DNA of 64,000 nt from Bifidobacterium vansinderenii (GTDB lineage Bacteria; Actinomycetota; Actinomycetes; Actinomycetales; Bifidobacteriaceae), in contig NZ_NEWD01000038.1 in NCBI RefSeq assembly GCF_002234915.1, positions 1-64,000 on the forward strand, in the 5' to 3' direction. Both the position numbers and the translations under genes were made by a program. A model generated the notes under the pieces. It did not search any database. It saw only the letters and a program-made list of their open reading frames with translations, and had not been told where the DNA came from. This document shows, piece by piece, positions 1 through 8,644 of the stretch; within the stretch, counting starts at the first letter, position 1; each line of letters starts with the position of its first letter.

Positions 1-24
1 GATGCGCGCCCTTTCGACGCTCAT

Positions 25-636
25 CTAACACAATACCAATCGTGATTGCTTACGCTGATGAAGGGTGATGAGGGAATCCAAGCGAGAGAAGAACCGGCCG
101 ATATCCTGTTGCTCAGGCAACGATGGACAATCAACGGTCACGCGAATAAATGAATCCCAATAGAGACGTTTGCGAAAATCAGTAACGCCATAAGACAAAT
201 CATTCATCTGATTTACTGTGGCAAAACGTCTCAACAGCACGTTAAAGAAGCTTCGATCCTGCTCAACAAGAGGCTTAGCAACAATATAAGCAGGACTGAC
301 CATACCTTGTGCCGACGAAGTCCCAACGGCTCCCTGCCATGCTCGCATCATATTGAGTACTGCATCGCCAATTTCTACTCTCTTATAGAGAGATTTATCC
401 TCACTTCTTCTGACATTCTTGCCGAGTTCATCGGAGTTCAGTGAACCGTCGGAAACGCCACCGTAGATCGAGACTGACAAGATTTGCAGATCATCGCTGC
501 CTCGCTCGTCCCTATTCTCATACAGGTCCCCCAACTTACGCTGTTCCCAAGCGGACGTATAATGGCACGAATGTAACGTGGCCGCGTACGTTCCGTCCGG
601 ACTGTCATTAGGGGTAACAGCAGCAAAGGAGCACAT
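25..636 (-). CDS. Inverted hsdS half-gene (silent specificity cassette)
   Basis: This encodes one half of a type I restriction specificity subunit: one target-recognition domain and one conserved helical region. Homology starts near position 551 (WEQRKLGDL) and runs to EQQDIGRFFSRLDSLITLHQ and a stop at 25-27. These boundaries match the repeat boundaries of the full hsdS at 3200-4435, but the recognition domain between them is different. The first 30 or so residues of the open frame do not resemble HsdS and overlap the hsdM leader, so the ATG at 636 is probably not a real start. No promoter serves it in this orientation. I read it as a stored recognition domain that could replace the second half of hsdS by inversion. 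It could also be a decayed remnant of an older hsdS. Confidence 0.75.
   Translation of the reverse strand: MCSFAAVTPNDSPDGTYAATLHSCHYTSAWEQRKLGDLYENRDERGSDDLQILSVSIYGGVSDGSLNSDELGKNVRRSEDKSLYKRVEIGDAVLNMMRAWQGAVGTSSAQGMVSPAYIVAKPLVEQDRSFFNVLLRRFATVNQMNDLSYGVTDFRKRLYWDSFIRVTVDCPSLPEQQDIGRFFSRLDSLITLHQRKQSRLVLC
49..78 (-). repeat. Inversion-type repeat, 3' edge of hsdS half-gene
   Basis: This 30-bp block encodes the DSLITLHQRK end of the conserved region. On the minus strand it is identical to plus-strand 3713-3742, and it differs by one base from 4352-4381. Both of those lie inside hsdS in the opposite orientation. Confidence 0.85.
527..551 (-). repeat. Inversion-type repeat, 5' edge of hsdS half-gene
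   Basis: On the minus strand this 25-bp block reads CTTGGGAACAGCGTAAGTTG and continues GGGGA. It is identical to plus-strand 3843-3867 inside hsdS, and its first 19 bases also match 3252-3270. It encodes the WEQRKLG segment that begins each specificity half. The opposite orientation to the hsdS copies makes it a substrate for inversion of the hsdM-hsdS segment. Confidence 0.85.
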
Positions 637-638
637 GA
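552..638 (+). promoter_or_regulatory. Probable hsdM promoter and ribosome binding site
   Basis: A perfect -10 hexamer TATAAT lies at 558-563, directly beside the 25-bp inverted repeat (527-551). The -35 region falls inside the repeat and is weak (TTACGC at 536-541, 16-bp spacer). A strong Shine-Dalgarno AAAGGAG at 625-631 precedes the hsdM ATG. If the repeats recombine, this promoter travels with hsdM. Confidence 0.5.
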
Positions 639-3200
639 ATGAACAAGCAGCAGCTCGCTTCCAAGATCTGGGAGTCCGCGAACCGGATGCGATCGAAGAT
701 CGAGGCCAATGAATACAAGGATTACATTCTTGGCTTTATCTTCTACAAGTTCCTCTCGGAGACGCTGGTGAATCGTCTGTATGCAGATGATTGGACCGAA
801 GAAGATCTGCCGTCTCTCATTGAGGAAGATACGGATACCGTGCAGGATGTGCGTGGGCTGTGTGGCTATTTCATCGCCTATGACAACCTGTTCTCTACTT
901 GGATTGCCAAGGGTGCAGATTTTCAAATCGCCGACGTACGCACTGCGCTTTCCGCGTTCGAGCGGAACATCAATCCGGCGCACAAGCGTGTGTTTGCAGG
1001 TATTTTCGATACGCTTCAAACCGGTCTGTCCAAGCTGGGCACCGATGAGCGTAGTCGTTCCAAGGCCGCTCGTGATCTGATCTATCTCATCAAGGACATT
1101 CCGATGAGCAACCGGCAGGATTATGACACGCTCGGCTTTATCTATGAGTACCTGATTAGCAACTTTGCCTCCAACGCGGGCAAGAAGGCCGGCGAGTTCT
1201 ATACTCCAGGCGAGGTCTCGCAGCTTATGAGCGAGATCGTGGCGTGGCATCTGCGGGACCGTAAGGAGATCACCATTTACGATCCCACTTCCGGCTCGGG
1301 CTCGTTGCTCATACATATTGGTCAGGCGGTGTCTCGTCGCAACGGCAATCCGAATGACATCAAATACTATGCGCAGGAGCTTAAGGAGAACACGTACAAT
1401 CTCACGCGCATGAATTTGGTGATGCGAGGTATTCTGCCGGATAACATCGTGGCCCGCAACGGCGATACGCTCAAAGATGACTGGCCGTGGTTCGACACCG
1501 ACGAGAACAAGGATGAGACCTATGATCCGCTGTTCGTGGATTCCGTGGTCTCGAATCCGCCGTATTCGCAGAACTGGGAGCCACCAGAGCAGGGGAGTGA
1601 TCTGCGCTTCGAGTATGGCATCGCTCCCAAATCCAAGGCCGACTATGCTTTCCTGCTGCATGACCTGTACCATTTGCGCGACGATGGCATCATGACCATT
1701 GTTCTGCCTCATGGCGTACTGTTCCGTGGCGGTGAGGAAGGTGCGATCCGTAGAAATCTGGTGGAACATCACCATATTCAGGCCATCATCGGCTTGCCGG
1801 CGAACATATTCTTTGGTACCGGCATTCCTACCATCGTGATGGTATTGCGCAAGCATCGCGATGATGATCATGTGCTCATCGTTGATGCCTCCAAGCATTT
1901 CATCAAAGACGGTAAGAACAACAAGCTGCGAGCATGCGATATCCGTCGTATCGTCGATGCGGTGACAGGCACTAAGGACGTTGACAAGTTCAGTCGATTG
2001 GTGAGTATTGATGAGATTCGTGCCAACGACTACAATCTCAACATTCCACGGTACGTGGATTCGTCCGAGCCGACTGAGAACTGGGATATCTATGCCACTA
2101 TGTTCGGTGGCGTGCCAGTGCATGAGATCGAGACGTTGCAACGATTCTGGGATGTGTTCCCGAGCCTGAAGACACAGTTGTTCACCATGCAGAATGGTCA
2201 TAATGCCCGAGTCATCGATGGTTCAGTGAAGGACATCATATTCAATAACGTTGAGGTCCAGAGGTATTTGGCGGATTACCGTCAGTCGTTTGCCGATTAT
2301 CGGAAACTCCTGAGCACTGAACTGGTAGGGGAGTGTGAGCACATCAATGCCGATACTAAGGCTGAAGAGCTCGCTGATGATCTGTTCCGTCGGTTGCATA
2401 ACGTGCCTCTGGTGGATGCGTATGCTGCCTATCAGGTGCTTGATGACAGTTGGAAGATCATCTCCGGCGACCTTGAAATCCTTCAGAGTGAGGGAGTCGA
2501 GGCTGTGCGCAAGGTGGATGCCAATATAGTGATCAAGAAGAAGGCCGGCAAGGATGTTGAAGTGCAAGATGGCTTGAAAGGCCATATCCTGCCGTTCGAC
2601 TTGGTCCAGAACCATTTGCTATCCGCCGATCTGGCAGATATCGCTGCTCAGGAGCAGCGTCTAGGGGAGATTGGTCAGGAGCTGACCGAACTGCTCGAAG
2701 GCATTGGCGAGGACGATAAGAGTTCCGACGCGATCAACGAGGACGGTGATGCGTTCGTTGCGGCCGAACTCAAGAAGGCGGTGAAGACGATCGGCAAGCA
2801 TGCTGAAACCGATTTTGACCGTACGCTGGTAACGGCGAATCGTCTGATTGATGAAGAGAAGAAGGTCAAGAAGACCATTAAGGAATTGCGTTCCTCACTT
2901 GAAGACAAAACCGCTGCGGTGATTGAAAGTTTGAGCGACGATGAAACCTCTGATTTGCTGGCTGCCAAGTGGATTGACCCGCTGCAGCGCAAACTTGAGG
3001 AATTGCCAGCCGCGGTTCTTGATGAGCTAGTAGCCAAAGTCACGGCGTTGGACGAGAAATACGCCACCACGTACGCCGACGTGTGCGGTCAGATCAAGAG
3101 CGCGGAAACCGAACTGGGAGCAATGCTCGACCAGCTGGTCGGTGACGAATTCGACATGACTGGCATCGCCGAGCTCAAGACCCTGCTGGGAGGCGAATAA
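639..3200 (+). CDS. hsdM: Type I restriction-modification DNA methyltransferase subunit HsdM
   Basis: This is the N6-adenine methyltransferase subunit of a type I restriction system. It acts with HsdS to methylate the asymmetric target from S-adenosylmethionine. The N-terminal helical HsdM domain is followed by the AdoMet motif DPTSGSGSLL at residues 215-224 and the catalytic NPPY at about 306-309. At 853 residues it is longer than the roughly 520-residue EcoKI/EcoR124I type. The extra C-terminal 300 residues are Lys/Glu-rich and probably coiled coil. The start is fixed by AAAGGAG eight bases upstream. The stop shares a base with the hsdS start (TAATG), so the two are translationally coupled. 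Base composition is visibly more AT-rich than the housekeeping genes downstream, consistent with transfer. Confidence 0.95.
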   Translation: MNKQQLASKIWESANRMRSKIEANEYKDYILGFIFYKFLSETLVNRLYADDWTEEDLPSLIEEDTDTVQDVRGLCGYFIAYDNLFSTWIAKGADFQIADVRTALSAFERNINPAHKRVFAGIFDTLQTGLSKLGTDERSRSKAARDLIYLIKDIPMSNRQDYDTLGFIYEYLISNFASNAGKKAGEFYTPGEVSQLMSEIVAWHLRDRKEITIYDPTSGSGSLLIHIGQAVSRRNGNPNDIKYYAQELKENTYNLTRMNLVMRGILPDNIVARNGDTLKDDWPWFDTDENKDETYDPLFVDSVVSNPPYSQNWEPPEQGSDLRFEYGIAPKSKADYAFLLHDLYHLRDDGIMTIVLPHGVLFRGGEEGAIRRNLVEHHHIQAIIGLPANIFFGTGIPTIVMVLRKHRDDDHVLIVDASKHFIKDGKNNKLRACDIRRIVDAVTGTKDVDKFSRLVSIDEIRANDYNLNIPRYVDSSEPTENWDIYATMFGGVPVHEIETLQRFWDVFPSLKTQLFTMQNGHNARVIDGSVKDIIFNNVEVQRYLADYRQSFADYRKLLSTELVGECEHINADTKAEELADDLFRRLHNVPLVDAYAAYQVLDDSWKIISGDLEILQSEGVEAVRKVDANIVIKKKAGKDVEVQDGLKGHILPFDLVQNHLLSADLADIAAQEQRLGEIGQELTELLEGIGEDDKSSDAINEDGDAFVAAELKKAVKTIGKHAETDFDRTLVTANRLIDEEKKVKKTIKELRSSLEDKTAAVIESLSDDETSDLLAAKWIDPLQRKLEELPAAVLDELVAKVTALDEKYATTYADVCGQIKSAETELGAMLDQLVGDEFDMTGIAELKTLLGGE

Positions 3201-4435
3201 TGACCGAACATTCGAACGTTCCTGCGATTCGTTTTGCTGGTTTTACTGACCCTTGGGAACAGCGTAAGTTAGGGAAATACCTGACTTTGAGCCGTATCGT
3301 TGGTCATACTGGCGTGGATGCGAACAAACTAACCGTTAAATTGTGGGGCAAAGGAGTTGTTGCCAAAACGGATTCCTATGGCGGGAGTGAAAACACGCAG
3401 TACTACATTCGTCGTGCTGGCCAATTCATGTATGGCAAGCTTGATTTTTTGCATGCAGCGTTCGGAATCGTGCCAGAGGAATTAGATAGGTATGAGTCAA
3501 CGCTTGATTCTCCGGCTTTCGACATGTCTGGCGTTGACGGATCTTTCCTATTGAACAGAGTCACTCAGGAAGATTTTTATCTTGGAAACGGATTGATCGC
3601 TAACGGCAGTCGTAAGGCAAAGCGTATTCACGAGGATACGTTTCTTGGCATGTCGTTGGCATTCCCATCCTTTGCTGAGCAGCAGGCCATCGGTCGGTTC
3701 TTCTCCCGGCTTGATTCCCTCATCACCCTTCATCAGCGTAAGTATGACAAACTTGTCGTACTGAAGAAGTCAATGCTCGAACAGATGTTCCCCCAAAAAG
3801 GTGAGTCGGTTCCGAGGATTCGTTTTGCTGGTTTTACTGACCCTTGGGAACAGCGTAAGTTGGGGGAACTGGTATCTGAAATTATTGCCGGCAGAAGTGT
3901 TAATTCAACTGACGATCCTGTAGGTGTTACAGATGTGGCAGTGCTGAAAACGAGCTGCGTGTCTAACGGTTATTTTGAAGCCGATGAATGCAAACGTGTA
4001 GTCGAGTCTGAAAAAGATCTTGTGAAATGTCCTGTTGTGGCAGAATCAATCATCGTCAGTCGTATGAATACGCCGGATAAAGTCGGAGCGTGTGGTATTA
4101 GTGAGGCCAGTCATGACAATCTTTTCCTGCCGGATAGACTTTGGCGTTTATCTCTTCATGCCGGTTATGACCCGTATTATGTCTATGTAGTCCTCGCGTC
4201 TGAAGCAAGCCAAGCAATGATTAGAGGAATGGCTTCAGGTACAAGTGGCTCAATGCATAATGTGCCCAAGCAGTCGTTCTTGGGTATGAATCTGCTGTTG
4301 CCCATAAATTTATCCGAGCAACAGGTCATTGGCTCGTTCTTCTCGTGCCTCGATTCCCTTATCACCCTTCATCAGCGTAAGTTGGAATTGCTGCAAAATA
4401 TCAAGAAATCACTGCTTGAGCAGATGTTCGTCTGA
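3200..4435 (+). CDS. hsdS: Type I restriction specificity subunit HsdS
   Basis: HsdS recognises the bipartite DNA target and bridges HsdM and HsdR. The 411-residue protein is an internal duplication. Each half begins with FAGFTDPWEQRKLG (around residues 12-25 and 209-222), carries its own target-recognition domain, and ends in EQQxIGxFFSxLDSLITLHQ, a helical spacer followed by a K-rich LLEQMF tail. The repeated segments are near-identical in DNA (3226-3270 = 3817-3861; 3713-3742 versus 4352-4381), while the recognition domains are unrelated to each other and to the inverted cassette at 25-551. That is the arrangement of a domain-shuffling, phase-variable hsdS. No recombinase gene is inside the window. 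Confidence 0.95.
   Translation: MTEHSNVPAIRFAGFTDPWEQRKLGKYLTLSRIVGHTGVDANKLTVKLWGKGVVAKTDSYGGSENTQYYIRRAGQFMYGKLDFLHAAFGIVPEELDRYESTLDSPAFDMSGVDGSFLLNRVTQEDFYLGNGLIANGSRKAKRIHEDTFLGMSLAFPSFAEQQAIGRFFSRLDSLITLHQRKYDKLVVLKKSMLEQMFPQKGESVPRIRFAGFTDPWEQRKLGELVSEIIAGRSVNSTDDPVGVTDVAVLKTSCVSNGYFEADECKRVVESEKDLVKCPVVAESIIVSRMNTPDKVGACGISEASHDNLFLPDRLWRLSLHAGYDPYYVYVVLASEASQAMIRGMASGTSGSMHNVPKQSFLGMNLLLPINLSEQQVIGSFFSCLDSLITLHQRKLELLQNIKKSLLEQMFV
3226..3270 (+). repeat. 45-bp direct repeat, hsdS copy 1
   Basis: This 45-bp segment is identical to 3817-3861. It encodes RFAGFTDPWEQRK and marks the start of the first specificity half. Bases 3252-3270 are also shared, inverted, with the half-gene at 533-551. 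Confidence 0.85.
3713..3742 (+). repeat. 30-bp repeat at end of first HsdS half
   Basis: This is identical, inverted, to 49-78 and is a direct repeat of 4352-4381 with one mismatch. It encodes DSLITLHQRK. Confidence 0.85.
3817..3867 (+). repeat. 45-bp direct repeat copy 2 plus 25-bp inverted repeat
   Basis: Bases 3817-3861 repeat 3226-3270 exactly. Bases 3843-3867 are an exact inverted copy of 527-551. Recombination between 3843-3867 and 527-551 would join the promoter, hsdM and the first hsdS half to the stored third recognition domain, on the minus strand. Confidence 0.85.
4352..4381 (+). repeat. 30-bp repeat at end of second HsdS half
   Basis: This differs by one base from 3713-3742 and from the inverted copy at 49-78. 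It marks the end of the second recognition domain. Confidence 0.8.
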
Positions 4436-4449
4436 GAATCGGAGGAATC

Positions 4450-4638
4450 ATGGATCGCAAACGCATCATGGAAGAGGCCATTCACTCCGGCGAGATGGAA
4501 GGCGCATACGTCTCTGCCGAATTTCGCAGTGACGCCGAACAGTACGTGAAGGGCGACTTTACGATCGAAGAGCTCATGACCAGAACCAAGCGCCGGTGGA
4601 AGATTGATAAGCCTGAAGCTAGGGTCGCTCATGCCTGA
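4450..4638 (+). CDS. VbhA-like Fic antitoxin
   Basis: This is a 62-residue inhibitor of the Fic protein encoded immediately downstream. Class I Fic antitoxins place an inhibitory helix with the motif S/T-x-x-x-E-G/N over the Fic ATP site. Here it is SGEMEG at residues 13-18. The C-terminal DAEQYVKGDFTIEELMTRTK segment matches the VbhA-family tail. A GGAGG site lies just before the ATG, and the gene follows hsdS after 14 bp. Its last 8 bp overlap the fic start, so antitoxin is translated first. Function is inferred from motif and position. Confidence 0.85.
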   Translation: MDRKRIMEEAIHSGEMEGAYVSAEFRSDAEQYVKGDFTIEELMTRTKRRWKIDKPEARVAHA

Positions 4639-5293
4639 TCGATTCGTTGACCCATATCTTGATCCGGCAAGCGGTGTACTGCGCAACCTCATCGGCGCTA
4701 CAACCTATGATGAACTGCAGAACGCGGAAGGCGAGTTCGTTGCATTGCGAATGAACGAGTTTTTCACCCGCCCGATCCCTCATATGAGTGGATCGCTGGA
4801 TGATTTCCGCATGCTGCACCGCACGCTGTTTCAAGATATCTATGCTTGGGCCGGTGAAATCCGTATCGTAGAGATTCGCAAGAACGTTGCCGGAGCTGAG
4901 TTCTTCCTACCCTCCACAAACATCGCCATGGGTATCGGCTGGGCGCAGAATGAACTCAAAAAAGACAACATGCTGGTGGGATTTGAGCCGGAACGATTTG
5001 CGCAACGACTGGCCTACCATTACGACAACTACAATTTCGTGCACCCATTTCGTGAAGGCAATGGTCGGGTACAACGGCTGTTCTGGACCCTGCTGTGCCA
5101 TGATGCCGGATACGATCTCGACTGGCGACTCGTCAGCGGCGAGGAAAACGACGAAGCGAGCCGACTCGCAGCGGAGAATCAGGATTATGAAGCGTTGGAG
5201 ACGATGTTCCAACGCATCGTGTCACCATGCGATCCACAAATGCCCATCAATGGCGAGTCACTGAGCGTTGGTCATCTACGCGCTGATGCGTAA
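4631..5293 (+). CDS. fic: Fic-family AMP-transferase toxin
   Basis: Fic proteins transfer AMP, or less often another nucleotide moiety, from a nucleotide to a target hydroxyl side chain. In VbhT-type toxins the targets include DNA gyrase and topoisomerase IV. The full catalytic motif HPFREGNGR begins at His138, so the enzyme looks active. I start at ATG 4631 (MPDRFVDPYL) because it overlaps the antitoxin stop; an in-frame codon at 4604 lies inside the antitoxin. It is 220 residues long, with no secretion signal and no N-terminal inhibitory helix of its own, consistent with control by the separate antitoxin. It lies between hsdS and hsdR, so it may share their transcript. Confidence 0.92.
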   Translation: MPDRFVDPYLDPASGVLRNLIGATTYDELQNAEGEFVALRMNEFFTRPIPHMSGSLDDFRMLHRTLFQDIYAWAGEIRIVEIRKNVAGAEFFLPSTNIAMGIGWAQNELKKDNMLVGFEPERFAQRLAYHYDNYNFVHPFREGNGRVQRLFWTLLCHDAGYDLDWRLVSGEENDEASRLAAENQDYEALETMFQRIVSPCDPQMPINGESLSVGHLRADA

Positions 5294-5316
5294 GGAATGA
5301 GATACAGGAGGCGATC

Positions 5317-8300
5317 ATGATATTCGATAAGGAATCGGATTTCGAGAAGAGCATTATTTCGGTGCTCCAGCAGCATGGCTGGACGGACGGCGTACTCACA
5401 TATCCTACCGAGGTGGAGCTCATCGAGAACTGGAAGGGCATTCTCAACCGGCGCAATGCAGGCAAGGACTGCCTCAACGATCAGCCGCTGACCGACGGCG
5501 AGATGGCACAGATCATCGAGCAGATCGAAACGCTGCGCACCCCATTGGCGCTAAATTCATTCATCAACGGCAAAACCGTGTCCATCACGCGAGACAACAG
5601 AGATGACAAGGCTCACTTCGGTAAAGAAATCAGTCTAAAGATCTATGACCGCAACGAAATCGCCAGCGGTCACAGCGTCTACCAGATCGCCCAGCAGCCG
5701 GTCTACCCAGCCAAGAACAAGATGGTCAATTCCCGACGCGGCGACCTGTGCCTGCTCATCAATGGCATGCCACTCATTCATCTTGAACTGAAACGTAGCG
5801 GCATACCGGTGAGTCAAGCAACCAACCAAATCGAAAAATACGCACATGAGGGCGTCTTTACCGGGCTGTTCCGTCTCGTGCAGATTTTCGTGGCCATGAA
5901 TCCGGACGATGCCTTGTACTTTGCCAATCCGGGAGTGGACAAGTTCAACCCGAGCTACTACTTCCACTGGGCGGACTTCAACAACGAGCCCATCTGCGGA
6001 GGTAACAAACCGGGTGCCGACGAATGGAAGACTTTCTGTGCAACGCTGCTCTCTATTCCCATGGCACACAAGCTTATTGGCTTTTACACCATTGCCGATT
6101 CGGCGGACGGCTGTCTCAAGGTACTTCGTAGCTACCAGTACATCGCCGCAAATGCGATTTCTGATACCGTTAGCACCTGCGATTGGGACTGCAAGCCTGC
6201 TTTGCCTGGTCGACCTGGTGGCTACGTGTGGCACACCACTGGTTCTGGCAAAACCATGACTAGTTTCAAGTCCGCGCAGCTCATCGCCGACTCCAAGGAC
6301 GCAGATAAAGTAGTCTTTCTCATGGACCGTATTGAACTCGGTACCCAGTCCCTGAAGGAGTATCGCAGCTTCGCTGATAATGAAGACGACGTGCAGGGCA
6401 CCGAAAACACCGGCGTGCTGCGTACCCGACTCGCCAGCACTGATCCCTCAGACACCCTTATCGTCACCTCCATCCAGAAGATGAGCAACATCAAACTCGG
6501 CGAAGCCGGCGTCACCCAAGCTGAGCTGGACAGGATGGCGGACCAACGCATCGTCTTTATCGTGGACGAATGCCATCGATCCACCTTTGGCGACATGCTG
6601 CAGGATATCCGCCGGTCCTTTCCCAACGCGTTGTTCTTCGGCTTCACCGGTACGCCGATTCTGGATGAGAATCAAAAGAAGAATTCCACCACAGCCATGG
6701 TGTTCGGAAAATGTCTGCATCGTTATAGCATCGCCGACGGTATCCGAGATCATAACGTACTTGGTTTCGATCCGACCATGGTCACCACCTACCGAGATGA
6801 TGATGTGCGATTGCGTGTGGCTCTGGATAAGGCGAAAGCTTCTGATGTGCCTTCGGCGTTAGCTGATCCGACCAAAGCCAAGGTATACGAACACTATATG
6901 GACAAGACCACAGTGCCGATGGGCGCGACCGTTTCCGAAACAGGTGAGCGCATAACTGCCATCGAGGATTTTCTCGACCGCGATCAGTACGGTGTCGGCA
7001 GTGATCACGAAGACATGGTCATTGCGGATATCCTCAGGCAATTCCCCGTGCTCAGCCATGCGAACAAATTCCATGCCATGCTCGCCACAAGCTCCATTCC
7101 GGAGGCAATCAGCTACTACCGCTTGTTTAAGGAACGAGCGCCCGAACTGCGTGTGACCGCATTGTTCGATCCGAACGTGGATAACAGTGACGGCGCTACC
7201 GTGAAAGGCGACGCGCTCGCCGAAATCATGCGTGACTACAACGTGGCGTATGGCAAGGATTTCGGCATCGTCGACTGGTCTGCCATGAAGAAGGATATCT
7301 CAGCGCGTCTCTCGCACAAGACACCCTACGGTACCATTGATGCGAACCGAGAACAGCGACTCGATTTGCTCATCGTGGTCGACCAGATGCTTACCGGGTT
7401 CGACTCGAAATGGGTGAATACACTGTACTTGGACAAGGTGATCGAATACGAGAACATCATCCAAGCGTTCAGCCGTACCAACCGACTATTCGGCCCGGAC
7501 AAGCCGTTCGGCACCATCCGGTACTACCGGAAACCGCATACCATGCGCAAGAACATCGAGCGTGCCGTGAAATTGTATTCCGGTGACCGGCCGCTCGACC
7601 TATTCGTACAGAAGTTACCGCAGAATGTGGAATCGATGGATTCACGGTACAAGGAAATCCTTGACGTGTTTTCGTCATCAGGACAGGGGGATCTACGGCA
7701 GCTACCCGAATCAGTGGAGGACAAACGCAAGTTCGCCAAGGAGTTCGTGGAACTCAGCAGATTCCTCGAAGCCGCGAAAGTGCAAGGATTCACTTGGGAG
7801 AGTGACTCGTTCGTATTCACGGACGAGAACGGCGAACAAGTGAGCGTACAACCGGAACTTGACGAACGCACGTACCTGATTCTGGCGCAACGATATAAGG
7901 AGCTATTTGATGATCAGGAGCAGGGAGACGGTCGGGGAGACGGAGATGACGCGCCGGAAGCTCCTTACGAGCTGGACGGTTATCTGACAGCAATCGATAC
8001 CGGTCTCATCGACACCGACTATATGAATGCCAACTTTGTCAAGTGGCTTAAGGCATTACGCGAGAATAGTCCTGAGCTGGAAGCCGCAGCCGCTCAGTTG
8101 CACCGCTCGTTCGCCACGTTGTCCACTGACGACCAGAGATTGGCGGAACTGTTCCTGCATGATGTGGAACGAGGGGACGTGGCTGTCGAGAATGGTTTAA
8201 CCCTACGTGACTACATCACTCGATATGCAAAGCGTGAGAAGAACGAGCAGATCGACAAACTTGTGGAATGCTTCGGTGTGAAACGTTCACTGGTGGAGGA

Positions 8301-8526
8301 GTTCCTTGCCCGTCGTATCACTGAGACGAACATTGACGAATTCGGACGCTTTGGCGATTTGTATGCATCCGTTGACAGGAAGCGTGCGAAGGCCATACTT
8401 GAGGAATGGCAGCATACGACCATACCTCAACCCAAGGTGAACCGTAAGGTGCGCAGCCTGCTCCGGCGATTCGTACTCGAAGGTGGATTCGATATTGATG
8501 CGGCGCTCAGTCAAGGCGATGACTGA
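5317..8526 (+). CDS. hsdR: Type I restriction endonuclease subunit HsdR
   Basis: This is the motor-nuclease subunit. It translocates DNA with ATP and cuts unmethylated DNA when bound to HsdM2S. The order is an N-terminal PD-(D/E)xK nuclease (Asp143, then Glu157-Leu-Lys159 in LIHLELKRS), helicase Walker A TTGSGKT at 307-313, the DEAD-type box DECHR at 417-421, and RecA-like motifs near FTGTP and QAFSRTNR. A C-terminal helical region binds the methylase. Length (1069 aa) is normal for the family. An AGGAGG site precedes the ATG, and only 23 bp separates it from fic. No clear promoter is visible in that gap, which suggests dependence on upstream transcription. Confidence 0.95.
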   Translation: MIFDKESDFEKSIISVLQQHGWTDGVLTYPTEVELIENWKGILNRRNAGKDCLNDQPLTDGEMAQIIEQIETLRTPLALNSFINGKTVSITRDNRDDKAHFGKEISLKIYDRNEIASGHSVYQIAQQPVYPAKNKMVNSRRGDLCLLINGMPLIHLELKRSGIPVSQATNQIEKYAHEGVFTGLFRLVQIFVAMNPDDALYFANPGVDKFNPSYYFHWADFNNEPICGGNKPGADEWKTFCATLLSIPMAHKLIGFYTIADSADGCLKVLRSYQYIAANAISDTVSTCDWDCKPALPGRPGGYVWHTTGSGKTMTSFKSAQLIADSKDADKVVFLMDRIELGTQSLKEYRSFADNEDDVQGTENTGVLRTRLASTDPSDTLIVTSIQKMSNIKLGEAGVTQAELDRMADQRIVFIVDECHRSTFGDMLQDIRRSFPNALFFGFTGTPILDENQKKNSTTAMVFGKCLHRYSIADGIRDHNVLGFDPTMVTTYRDDDVRLRVALDKAKASDVPSALADPTKAKVYEHYMDKTTVPMGATVSETGERITAIEDFLDRDQYGVGSDHEDMVIADILRQFPVLSHANKFHAMLATSSIPEAISYYRLFKERAPELRVTALFDPNVDNSDGATVKGDALAEIMRDYNVAYGKDFGIVDWSAMKKDISARLSHKTPYGTIDANREQRLDLLIVVDQMLTGFDSKWVNTLYLDKVIEYENIIQAFSRTNRLFGPDKPFGTIRYYRKPHTMRKNIERAVKLYSGDRPLDLFVQKLPQNVESMDSRYKEILDVFSSSGQGDLRQLPESVEDKRKFAKEFVELSRFLEAAKVQGFTWESDSFVFTDENGEQVSVQPELDERTYLILAQRYKELFDDQEQGDGRGDGDDAPEAPYELDGYLTAIDTGLIDTDYMNANFVKWLKALRENSPELEAAAAQLHRSFATLSTDDQRLAELFLHDVERGDVAVENGLTLRDYITRYAKREKNEQIDKLVECFGVKRSLVEEFLARRITETNIDEFGRFGDLYASVDRKRAKAILEEWQHTTIPQPKVNRKVRSLLRRFVLEGGFDIDAALSQGDD

Positions 8527-8644
8527 AGTGGCACCCGATGTATCCGCGCGCTGATAGGCTGGCAGACAGTCGAAAACGTACGGAACGTTGATTTCGTTGA
8601 TTTCCGCAAGCACCCAAGCACCCGCATCATGAAGGAGAACATGC

